Source: Bacteroidota bacterium (GTDB taxonomy: Bacteria > Bacteroidota > Rhodothermia > Rhodothermales > Bin80). Taken from it: DNA of 50,843 nt. Every line of letters starts with the position of its first letter. Position 1 is the first letter of the stretch. Below the pieces are notes generated by a model, which was given only the letters and a program-made list of their open reading frames with translations, did no database searches and had not been told where the DNA came from. The position numbers and the translations under genes are program-made. This document shows positions 16,641-24,465 of the stretch, piece by piece. The stretch is taken from the NCBI GenBank assembly GCA_026709065.1, contig JAPOTS010000116.1:1-50843 (forward strand), in the 5' to 3' direction.

Positions 16641-17660
16641 TTATGTGTAATGGGGTAGATCATCCTGAATGATTGTGTCTTTAGAAAAGAACTCAGGGGT
16701 TGAATCAATGACGATATCAACAGCTTCGTACATAGGATGTCTAAGAAATGCCCCAGCCGCATTTTGATGACCTCCACCCCCAAACCTTTGAGCCCAACTA
16801 TCAACCTGATAGTCTCCCTTAGATCGAAAACTAACCTTAATGCCATGGCGGGTTTCTGTCAACATGACCATGACACATACATCACCAATAGACATGATTA
16901 GATCTGTCAACCCATGAGTTTCGCCTTGATCCACACTTGAGGATTCCAGCATTTTTCTAGTAATGCTGATTAATGCTAACCTGCCATTATTCCAAAACGT
17001 TATATCCTGAAAAACCATTGAAACTAGACGAGGCCACATGCGACTATGGTTTTGGTACACACGGCTATAAACAGTAGACGGGGAATCACTTCCCCGCTCA
17101 AGAAGATCGGCAGCCATTTTGAGTACTTTGGAGGATACCGCAGAAAATCGAAATGATCCAGTGTCTGTCATAACTGCAGTATACAAAGCAGTTGCAATCT
17201 GTGGATCAATGAGAGCTGGATCGTATTGGCAGATTAAATCGTAAATCAGTACTGCTGTCGCAGCTGCATCTTCATCGCGTAGCATCCAAGTAAACCAAGA
17301 TTCTGGGGCCGTATGATGATCAATGAGAAGGATATTTCCCTTGTATGCTTTCAATGCGCGCTCAACAGTTTTGCCGAGACGGTCTTTTGTATTGGCATCT
17401 ACAACCACAAAGACATCGGCTTTGGAAATAGCTTCTAAGTTTTCTATCGTATTCTCAGTTTGAATTTTTTCTGATCCAATCATCCAATCAAGACTTGGAG
17501 GGGCTGGATCAGAATTGAGTAACAAAACATCCTTGCCCAAGTGAGTGAGAAAGCGACCTAACGAAATCTGGGAACCGATAGCATCCCCATCAGGGCGCTG
17601 ATGGGTTGTAATTACAAAGCGCTGGTGACTTTGCAAAATCTCCAATGTCTCATTCAACAT
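16641..17660 (-). CDS. nrnA: DHH-family oligoribonuclease / pAp phosphatase
   Basis: Hydrolyses short oligoribonucleotides and often 3'-phosphoadenosine 5'-phosphate. The 339 residues contain the DHH-family motifs THQRPDGDAIGS (His20, Asp24, Asp26), VVVDAN, IDHHTAPE, and the DHHA1 substrate loop RFGGGGHQNAAGAFL near 305-320. Enzymes of this type replace Orn in many FCB bacteria. It is the first gene of the operon with pepA and pdxA, with 478 bases of non-coding or degenerate sequence upstream where the promoter must lie. Confidence 0.92.
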   Translation of the reverse strand: MLNETLEILQSHQRFVITTHQRPDGDAIGSQISLGRFLTHLGKDVLLLNSDPAPPSLDWMIGSEKIQTENTIENLEAISKADVFVVVDANTKDRLGKTVERALKAYKGNILLIDHHTAPESWFTWMLRDEDAAATAVLIYDLICQYDPALIDPQIATALYTAVMTDTGSFRFSAVSSKVLKMAADLLERGSDSPSTVYSRVYQNHSRMWPRLVSMVFQDITFWNNGRLALISITRKMLESSSVDQGETHGLTDLIMSIGDVCVMVMLTETRHGIKVSFRSKGDYQVDSWAQRFGGGGHQNAAGAFLRHPMYEAVDIVIDSTPEFFSKDTIIQDDLPHYT

Positions 17661-18138
17661 ACTAATCTAAGTTTCCTGATCACGATCATCTGATTCTGCA
17701 ATTTCCCACAAACATCGCGTGAAGCATCTCAATTTCTTACGATTTTCACTGGGCGTGTATATTATGCCTATCTGGAAGTAGAATAAACAAGCATTAAACA
17801 GCTTGCATTCAACGTTGTTCGTAACAAGGCATTAAGTATCTGATTAAAAATCAAGATAATGGGTAAATTTCAAATTATTTAACCATCTTTTGGAGTGCTC
17901 ACCAAAGATTCTTAGGAAAGCAAGCCAAACGGTATTGCGCCCTGTGATACCCAACTGTCCGAGCACGTCATATCCGCTATACATGGTTGATGATTTGTTC
18001 TCCAAGAATTGTATAGAATTCTATAGATTTTATATAACCACGTTGACAATGGTAGGGGTTGATGAAACTATATTTTCAGGACTGTTTATTCACTTAACAA
18101 TAAGACCACTCCATGTGACTAGGATTTATTTGTTAGGA
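17661..18138. other. Intergenic stretch with a small ORF and a palindrome
   Basis: This 478-base AT-rich gap separates nrnA from the P450 gene. A perfect 14-base palindrome, TATAGAATTCTATA, lies at 18012-18025. A minus-strand ORF of 46 codons (17844-17984) has protein-like composition and is listed separately. A longer plus-strand frame at 17890-18201 overlaps the end of the P450 gene and looks like chance. Confidence 0.5.
17844..17984 (-). CDS. Possible small protein or gene remnant
   Basis: A 46-codon ATG-initiated frame upstream of nrnA. The peptide begins MYSGYDVLGQLGITGRNTVW, and its middle (WLAFLRIFG) is amphipathic. No family is recognised. It could be a genuine small gene or a decayed fragment; only the amino-acid composition supports it, and no start signal is visible. 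Confidence 0.22.
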   Translation of the reverse strand: MYSGYDVLGQLGITGRNTVWLAFLRIFGEHSKRWLNNLKFTHYLDF

Positions 18139-20274
18139 CTAATGGGCGACTGGACACTTAGAGATCGCATCAGAATTATCCTCATCATTGGCAGCGAATA
18201 GATCCATATTGGAGTGGAATTTCTCTCTTGGCTTAAACTTAATTTTGAATCTCTTTGAAGCAATTGGAACACCTTCAAAGACCATCTTCAGTTTATATTT
18301 TGAAGGCACCATCTGAAGATCATAATGATATAGAAGTGTAGCAATTGAAAATAACAGGTGGGTATCTGAAATGCTACTGCCCAAACACTGATGGGCACCA
18401 AAGCCATAAGGCAAGAAGACACCTGAAGTCTGATGTTCCATCCGACTAGGGAGATAACGATCAATGTCAAATTTCAGTGGATCTGGAAAAAATTCCTCAC
18501 AATAATTAGGCACACCAAAAGGAATTAATAACGTTGTTCCTGAAGGGATTGTATATCCTCCAAAGTCAAACGTATTGATCACCTTTCTAAAGACAGTGCT
18601 AAATGGATTATACATTCTGAGTGTTTCCTTAATGACACGCTTGGTGACACTCATTTTCATGAGGTTATCAGGTGTTGGCTCCTTTAACTCAGACCCTCCA
18701 TATAATTGATCCGATTCGGCCTGAACTTGCCTTAATACATAGGGATGTTTAAGAAGTAAATAAATAGCACTTGTCAAGGTACTTGCCGTATTATGCATTC
18801 CAGCAAAAATTGGTGCTAAACTAAATACCTTTACTTCGGATTCAGATAACATCTGAGGTGATTTTTGATGGAACTCCAATAACGATGATAATAGATCAGT
18901 CTTGTGTGACTGCCCCTTGTCTTTAGCAAAATCCTTCGACATGGATCGAAAAATGCTGAAGAATCCATTTTTGGCATCCTCATAGCGATTACCAGCCCGA
19001 AAGTTTTTAAAAATATTTGGGAAATGTCTTAGTGTAGAACTGGGAACCAAGTGACGGAAGAAATAATCTAGATCATTAACTTGTTGAGTACTAGGGACGT
19101 ACTCATTACACGCCCACCCTATAGATTTAGCTACATTATGGGTAAACATATAGCTTGCAGAGATAGCACCCTCCTCAGGAACTTCGCCCAAAATGATGTC
19201 CCGAATTTTAGGTAGTTGATTCAGATATCGTTCACTGGAAAATCCCGAAGATAATTCTCTTCGAATTTTCAAATGCTCTTGTCCATCCATTGACAAAAGG
19301 AGACGTTGAACATCCAATCCCTGCACGAGGGAAGAATACATATTATAGCTACTAAACAGTGAACGACTTCTTCTCTGACAGAAAAGATTTGCCTCTGGCC
19401 CACATAGGACAGTATACTCATTTCTGTAATCACGAATTCGGAAGACTGGGCCAAGTGTTTTATAATAATGCGCTAATGGAACAGTTGGAATAGGTCTTAG
19501 AAAATATGAGTGCCCTAACAATGGTAATGATCTAGGCATCATGGGCGGGCGCTCATGTAGAGTTGCCGACAGGTTGCGATTGATTTGAGAAATCACATCC
19601 TTTTCAGGGAGTGGTTGGCTAGCATCAATGATGGATTGTCGTATTGACCTCCCTATATTGTCCATACGACTAATTAGTTGTATTCTATCTTTTCTTTCCG
19701 TGGTGATTGACTTTGAAAATACCGATTCAGAAATACCGCAGGCTTCAATCAGAGCAATGAGCATTGTTTCCTCAGGTGTAGGAATTTCGTCAGTTACTAC
19801 AATATTCATGGCTCTTAAGCTTACATCAAGACCCTGTGGAAGAGACATTTCAGGATACCGGCCTGTCAACTCTACCTGTTGATCAATCCAGAGAATGCCG
19901 CCTGGATCTCGATTCATGATTCTCCTTTTAATCAACCGATCAATTATGCGCCGGCGGATATAATTACAGATTTCAGCCGAAGAAAAATGTTTGATCCAAC
20001 CTGACACATTTAATTTTTTAGAATATCCATCAAGGACAGTGAGAAAATAGTCCATGATATTATCATTTGTCGTAGATGCATCAATAACTATGAGATGGTC
20101 TAAGTCAGTATCAATTCGATTTGCATTGGCTAAGTCCATTAACACCGCACCGACAATTGCATGTCGTAGATTTCTATCATTGATCTCAATAATTCCCCCA
20201 TGTTGACGATCAATCAGCAGAATAAAGAGTTCTTCTGTGATCAACAGGGATGGGGAATGATGTAAGTCAGTCAT
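18139..20274 (-). CDS. GPP34 (GOLPH3-like) domain fused to CYP51-like cytochrome P450
   Basis: A 711-residue two-domain protein. Residues 9-190 follow the GPP34/GOLPH3 fold: LLITEELFILLID at the start, then the AVLMDLANANRI helix, VSGWIKHFSS, the RRRIIDRLIKRRIM helix, LTGRYPEM and PEETMLIALIEACGI. In eukaryotes this fold binds phosphatidylinositol-4-phosphate and Golgi enzymes; bacterial roles are unknown. Residues 240-690 are a P450: proline-rich PPMMPRSLPLLGH entry, I-helix FAGMHNTAST (491-496) with His-Asn where most P450s have Asp/Glu-Thr, as in the AGxHTS of CYP51 enzymes, ExxR at Glu550-Arg553, and the haem loop YGFGAHQCLG with Cys630 (Tyr replaces the usual Phe). It ends in KCPVAH. No membrane anchor is seen; GPP34 may serve as the membrane tether. 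Last of three minus-strand genes. Substrate unknown. Confidence 0.9.
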   Translation of the reverse strand: MTDLHHSPSLLITEELFILLIDRQHGGIIEINDRNLRHAIVGAVLMDLANANRIDTDLDHLIVIDASTTNDNIMDYFLTVLDGYSKKLNVSGWIKHFSSAEICNYIRRRIIDRLIKRRIMNRDPGGILWIDQQVELTGRYPEMSLPQGLDVSLRAMNIVVTDEIPTPEETMLIALIEACGISESVFSKSITTERKDRIQLISRMDNIGRSIRQSIIDASQPLPEKDVISQINRNLSATLHERPPMMPRSLPLLGHSYFLRPIPTVPLAHYYKTLGPVFRIRDYRNEYTVLCGPEANLFCQRRSRSLFSSYNMYSSLVQGLDVQRLLLSMDGQEHLKIRRELSSGFSSERYLNQLPKIRDIILGEVPEEGAISASYMFTHNVAKSIGWACNEYVPSTQQVNDLDYFFRHLVPSSTLRHFPNIFKNFRAGNRYEDAKNGFFSIFRSMSKDFAKDKGQSHKTDLLSSLLEFHQKSPQMLSESEVKVFSLAPIFAGMHNTASTLTSAIYLLLKHPYVLRQVQAESDQLYGGSELKEPTPDNLMKMSVTKRVIKETLRMYNPFSTVFRKVINTFDFGGYTIPSGTTLLIPFGVPNYCEEFFPDPLKFDIDRYLPSRMEHQTSGVFLPYGFGAHQCLGSSISDTHLLFSIATLLYHYDLQMVPSKYKLKMVFEGVPIASKRFKIKFKPREKFHSNMDLFAANDEDNSDAISKCPVAH

Positions 20275-20301
20275 TTATGCAAAATTGTTTATGCAGATGT
20301 A

Positions 20302-20838
20302 TCACCAGCCCATTCGATTTCGGAGGTTATTTATATGGGCTAAATGATGATATCCATGCCATGCATAGATCATCAAAAAGGTTAGGCAACTGCGTTCTCC
20401 ATCCTCTGGGTGCATGACCCTACGATGCCAATCAGCGTCATCCATTGTGCGCATCAGTCTACACCAACGAGAATGTAACCCATCAAGCAACTTGATTGAT
20501 TCTTCTATCGGAGCATTGTTAGCATCAGTCAAAGTAGCCCAGCCATCCTGATCATATGCTTTGATTGTTGGGAAATCTTCTGTCAATGCCCACTTAAAAC
20601 GGATGTAAGCATTCAAATGGCTGTCCGCCAAATGGTGGATCACCTGGCGTAGTGTCCAGCCGTCTGGTCGATACGTCGTATCTAACTGATCGTCATTTAA
20701 CCCCTCTACCGCTACATGAAGCAACGAAGGAACGCTGGCAATCTTATCAATCAAATTATTCCTCTCTAAAACAGAGATTTCATCCAATAACTCAGGATGA
20801 CCTATCGGGTAGCGTAATGAATCAACTTTATATTGCAT
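20302..20838 (-). CDS. DinB/YfiT-like metal-dependent hydrolase (BstA-like)
   Basis: A 178-residue four-helix-bundle protein of the DinB/YfiT type. Three histidines in the family pattern could bind a metal: one in RQVIHHLADSHLN (about residues 64-76) and two in MIYAWHGYHHLAHI near the C-terminus. The N-terminal RYPIGHPE matches the YfiT/BstA subgroup, whose best-known member transfers bacillithiol to electrophiles; other members use other thiols or have unknown chemistry. It lies 27 bases upstream of the GPP34-P450 gene and 83 bases after the SDR gene on the same strand, suggesting a shared transcript in which it might conjugate or detoxify an oxidised product. That link is inference. Confidence 0.87.
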   Translation of the reverse strand: MQYKVDSLRYPIGHPELLDEISVLERNNLIDKIASVPSLLHVAVEGLNDDQLDTTYRPDGWTLRQVIHHLADSHLNAYIRFKWALTEDFPTIKAYDQDGWATLTDANNAPIEESIKLLDGLHSRWCRLMRTMDDADWHRRVMHPEDGERSCLTFLMIYAWHGYHHLAHINNLRNRMGW

Positions 20839-20921
20839 TTTTGGTGGATTTGGTTAGATCAAAATTCGGATTACTGATGTGATTCACAAAACAAATGATT
20901 TGCTTATCAGTAAATTTTTTT

Positions 20922-21611
20922 TCAAAGATCTCCTTTCACTGGTCTGATTAATAGCTCTTCTACTACGGTTCTCGTGCTCAGCTTCCAACAATCAATCACC
21001 GATTGAGCGATATCCTCTGGTGGCATAAATCGTTCCTCTGGAAGAGTAGTTCCATCCCAACTTGGAGTCAGCGTAGCACCAGGAAGAATGGTGGTCACTC
21101 TCACACCTGAATTAAGCGTTTCCGATCGAAGAGACCGTGCAAATCCAATCAATCCATGTTTCGCGGCAGTATAGGCCGTCGCTCCTGGATACCCCTTGAT
21201 AGATGCAACGGATCCCATAAAAAATACATGCCCAGACTTAGCACGAATCATTGAAGGTACAAGTTCTTTGGTGATGAGAAAACTGCTCATCAGATTTGAA
21301 TCAAACTGCTCACGAAATACATCTGCTGTGGTCGTCATAAATGGCTTTGTTACAAAATGACCAGCGTTGTTGATCAAAACATCAGGTGGAGATTGAAATC
21401 GTTCAGTAATCAGTTTTGCTGCACTGGCGACTTGGTGAGCATCGGTAAGATCGCAAATCAATGGATACGAATCAGTAGAGTTTGCCACTGAATTCAAGCG
21501 AACCTCTGAGCGACCAATCAGAATGATCTCATGAGATCCATCATTGAAGAAGGCTTCAGCGAGTGAAACTCCTATTCCACTACTAGCTCCGGTAATAATA
21601 ATTTTTGCCAT
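20922..21611 (-). CDS. Short-chain dehydrogenase/reductase
   Basis: A 229-residue classical SDR. The Rossmann motif is TGASSGIG (residues 6-13), followed by NNAGH, the catalytic Ser in the FFMGSVASIKG segment, and YTAAK with catalytic Tyr and Lys. IGRSEVRL after the second strand suggests NADP(H) preference. Substrate cannot be read from sequence. It is the first gene of the SDR-DinB-P450 run, so it may oxidise or reduce the same small molecule as the P450; this is inference from position only. Confidence 0.92.
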   Translation of the reverse strand: MAKIIITGASSGIGVSLAEAFFNDGSHEIILIGRSEVRLNSVANSTDSYPLICDLTDAHQVASAAKLITERFQSPPDVLINNAGHFVTKPFMTTTADVFREQFDSNLMSSFLITKELVPSMIRAKSGHVFFMGSVASIKGYPGATAYTAAKHGLIGFARSLRSETLNSGVRVTTILPGATLTPSWDGTTLPEERFMPPEDIAQSVIDCWKLSTRTVVEELLIRPVKGDL

Positions 21612-21871
21612 GATTTTTTGATATCTGATTATTGATTATTTTAGAATTAATGAAGTGTAATCATCGGGGACTCTTCCACTTCATTATACGTAAACATTGT
21701 TCGCATTGTTGTCTATAACTTTGTGATTTTGATTCTATGACTTGACTATCCAACGACCAAAATGATTGGATAATCCGTAAATCAATGGGCTGATACCCCT
21801 AAGCACACTGTTAGAAACCACTATATCAATACAGCGTATTTACTAAGACTATTTTTCATTCATTTTACTAG

Positions 21872-22297
21872 AGCATCATTTCACCACTTGTTAACATAGA
21901 ATTTGAACGTATTAGCAAAGCCATTAGAAATTCAGATATTCCCCCAACAGATCTAGTTGTAGGAATTGGTTCTGGAGGTGTGGTGGTTGCATCTCTTGTT
22001 GCATTCAAATTGAACGTACCCCTTCAAATTCTTTGGATCAATTACCGTGGAGCTAACAACGAGCCTATCCATTCGTACCCACAAATTGCACAACCCTTTA
22101 CATTACCTCAGGGAATTACTAGTATTTTGATGGTTGATGATGTTGTCGTTTCAGGAAAAACGATGACCGCTGCAAAGGCAGTGCTTTCCAATATCAAGAT
22201 CACAACTCTGGCACTTAAAGGAAAGGCTGATATTGTGCTTTTCCCCGAAATTTCCTCCTGCATTCAATGGCCTTGGAATCCTACTCAATCTACTTAA
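21872..22297 (+). CDS. Phosphoribosyltransferase-domain protein lacking a standard start codon
   Basis: An open frame of 141 residues after a TAG at 21869. It reads as a type I phosphoribosyltransferase: FERISKAIRNSD, then LVVGIGSGGVVVAS (pyrophosphate loop) and SILMVDDVVVSGKTM (PRPP-binding motif), ending at 22297. The first ATG/GTG/TTG in frame is GTG 21980, which would cut off the pyrophosphate loop. Codons at the expected N-terminus are ATC, ATT and ATA. Either a rare start (for example ATT at 21878) is used, or the gene has lost its start and is decaying. Similar stand-alone domains act in purine salvage (Gpt-like). It ends inside the leader of the next gene. Confidence 0.6.
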   Translation, partial: SIISPLVNIEFERISKAIRNSDIPPTDLVVGIGSGGVVVASLVAFKLNVPLQILWINYRGANNEPIHSYPQIAQPFTLPQGITSILMVDDVVVSGKTMTAAKAVLSNIKITTLALKGKADIVLFPEISSCIQWPWNPTQST

Positions 22298-22374
22298 ACG
22301 AATCGATAAATACTCAATTATTTGGTCAACAACCTATATTTCTTCATAAAATCAATCACATAAATCCCGCAAAG

Positions 22375-23334
22375 ATGAATCGTAGAGACTTTGTTCAATG
22401 GATGATGACAGCCGGATCTGCTACCTTTGCTCATCTCCAAACGTCTAACCACTTAAATGAACTTCCAAAACGTTCGTTTGGACGAACCAATGAATCGGTC
22501 ACCATGCTCGGTCTAGGTGGTTGGCATCTTGGTGAAATGAACGAGCGTGATGCCCAAGCAACCGTTGAAAGAGCCATTGAAGGGGGCGTTCGCTTTTTTG
22601 ATTCAGCCGAATCCTATCAAAATGGAGGGAGTGAACGATATCTCGGAAAATTTCTCGTTCCAAAATATCGTGATGACATCTATCTCATGTCAAAAACAAC
22701 CGCGACGACTGCTAAAGTTGCAGAACAGCACTTAAATCAATCACTGAAACGTCTCAAAGTTGACCAAATGGATCTATGGCAAATGCATGCAATCACTAGT
22801 CCAAGAGATGTTGATCAACGACTCAATGCTGGTGTATTAGATGTGATGGAAAAGGCACTTGCAGAGGAAAAAACCCGTCATATTGGATTCACTGGACATA
22901 CTGACCCAGCAGCCCACCAACGCCTACTTGAATTAACAGATGTCTTTCATACTGTCCAATGTCCTATAAATGTTGCCGATGTGAGTTACAAGAGTTTCGT
23001 CCTGAATGTCCTTCCCACTGCCGTTGAGCGCAATATGGGGATCATTGCAATGAAAACCCTCGCCAATGGTGGATTTTTTGGCGGCTCCACACATGGTCAA
23101 CATGGAGATAAACCTCGTGTGATTCCAAATCGAATCTCAATTGAAGATGCGATCTACTTTGCATGGTCACTTCCAATAAGTGTTATCGTCAGTGGCACAG
23201 ATGATATTCACCAATTGAATGAAAAAATTTCTCTTGCTCACAAGTTCTCAAACCTTTCCGAAGAGAAACGAATCGAACTTATTGAGCGCGTTGCTGACAT
23301 GGCTGGCAGAGATTTAGAATTTTATAAGGCATAA
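22375..23334 (+). CDS. Tat-exported aldo/keto reductase
   Basis: A 319-residue aldo/keto reductase preceded by a twin-arginine signal (NRRDFVQWMMTAGSATFA). The catalytic tetrad is visible: Asp in FFDSAESY, Tyr in the same segment, Lys in MSKTTA and His in LWQMHA. The late NADP-binding block lies near PISVIVSGTDDIHQLNEK. I chose ATG 22375 because the Tat motif follows at once; an earlier in-frame ATG at 22267 would add 36 unrelated residues that overlap the phosphoribosyltransferase frame. Export of a nicotinamide-dependent enzyme implies it folds with cofactor before transport. Two exported paralogous proteins follow. Confidence 0.9.
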   Translation: MNRRDFVQWMMTAGSATFAHLQTSNHLNELPKRSFGRTNESVTMLGLGGWHLGEMNERDAQATVERAIEGGVRFFDSAESYQNGGSERYLGKFLVPKYRDDIYLMSKTTATTAKVAEQHLNQSLKRLKVDQMDLWQMHAITSPRDVDQRLNAGVLDVMEKALAEEKTRHIGFTGHTDPAAHQRLLELTDVFHTVQCPINVADVSYKSFVLNVLPTAVERNMGIIAMKTLANGGFFGGSTHGQHGDKPRVIPNRISIEDAIYFAWSLPISVIVSGTDDIHQLNEKISLAHKFSNLSEEKRIELIERVADMAGRDLEFYKA

Positions 23335-23346
23335 GGATACTCTAAC

Positions 23347-24465
23347 ATGAAACCATTCGTAATTTTAATACTCTTAGCTTTTGCATCCAATCTTAGCCAA
23401 GCCCAGATATCAGCGACGATTACAGGAACCGTCACTGATAGTATTGGGACACCGATTGCAGAGGCCAATGTCTTCATTGCTTCTTCAATGGTTGGAACCA
23501 CTACAAATGCCAACGGGGAATATAGACTTTCTGGGATTCCTTTGGGTACATTACGATTAGTGGTGTCACGAATCGGTTATGAGCCAAGTTATCTAGATTT
23601 ATTTATTCGTAATGCCCAAGTCTACACACATAACTTCCAGATAAAAGAAAAGATATATGAATTAGGAGAGGTCACAGTCGCTAGTGATAATCGCAGATGG
23701 CAACGACAGCTTGAGAGATTCACTACAATTTTCATCGGAGAAAGCCCAAATGCACAACAAACTGTCATTATGAACCCTCAGTCCTTAGATTTTTCTTCTC
23801 AAGGTGGAGATTTTAGAGCCCAAGCAAGTGAGCCCCTTATCATTGAAAACCGGGGGCTTGGATATAAACTGACGTATTTCTTGAACGAATTTATCGCTGA
23901 ACCCAACAGTTGGCGCTGGGATGGAGAGCCATTGTTTGAGACCCTGACTCCCTCATCTCCCGAAGAGGCTGCTCAATGGAATGCGCGAAGGGATTCGGCC
24001 TTCTACGGATCATTTAGACACTTTCTGCTTTCGGTCATCAATGATCAGGTTGAAAATCAGGGATTTAAAATCTATTCTCGCCCTAGGTCTAACCAAATGG
24101 TCAGAGATCCCAGAGGTGGTGCGTCTAGCAGTCAAGATAATCGCTTTCCGATCAAAGCATCCGAAATCCTTCAAGCCGGCGTAAATGATGATGAACGCGT
24201 CTTGGATTTTGAGGGATTTGTTGATATAGTGTATACACTTGAAGTTGAAAGTAATGCTTTTCTCAGACTTCAACGGCGGTCAGGGCGGGCTCGATTTCAG
24301 ACTTCTACCATTCGCTTGGATCGCGGGCCTACACTTGTTGATTTGAAAGGTGATACATTAGATCCGTACGGTGTTACATTTTATGGGGGCTATTTTGCAT
24401 ATGAGCGCACGGGCGATCAAATCCCTAAGGAGTATCGTCCTTGGATTCAAGGTGATAACTTCTAG
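23347..24465 (+). CDS. Exported protein with carboxypeptidase-regulatory-like domain (copy 1)
   Basis: A 372-residue protein with a signal peptide (residues 1-20, ending LSQAQ). Residues about 24-110 form a carboxypeptidase-regulatory-like beta-sandwich: TGTVTDSIGTPIAEANVFI, then TTTNANGEYRLSGIP and a VSRIGYE turn. The remainder is a domain I do not recognise, with FIGESPNAQQT, PLIIENRGLGYKLTY, RHFLLSVI and a terminal DPYGVTFYGGYFAYER...PKEYRPW. In Bacteroidota such proteins are usually cell-surface or periplasmic. It begins 12 bases after the aldo/keto reductase and its last 14 bases overlap the paralogous next gene. Confidence 0.88.
   Translation: MKPFVILILLAFASNLSQAQISATITGTVTDSIGTPIAEANVFIASSMVGTTTNANGEYRLSGIPLGTLRLVVSRIGYEPSYLDLFIRNAQVYTHNFQIKEKIYELGEVTVASDNRRWQRQLERFTTIFIGESPNAQQTVIMNPQSLDFSSQGGDFRAQASEPLIIENRGLGYKLTYFLNEFIAEPNSWRWDGEPLFETLTPSSPEEAAQWNARRDSAFYGSFRHFLLSVINDQVENQGFKIYSRPRSNQMVRDPRGGASSSQDNRFPIKASEILQAGVNDDERVLDFEGFVDIVYTLEVESNAFLRLQRRSGRARFQTSTIRLDRGPTLVDLKGDTLDPYGVTFYGGYFAYERTGDQIPKEYRPWIQGDNF

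Noticed and set aside
17890..18201. A 103-codon plus-strand frame at the end of the P450 gene
   Set aside because: Composition is unlike a protein, it overlaps the real P450 C-terminus on the other strand, and no start signal is seen.
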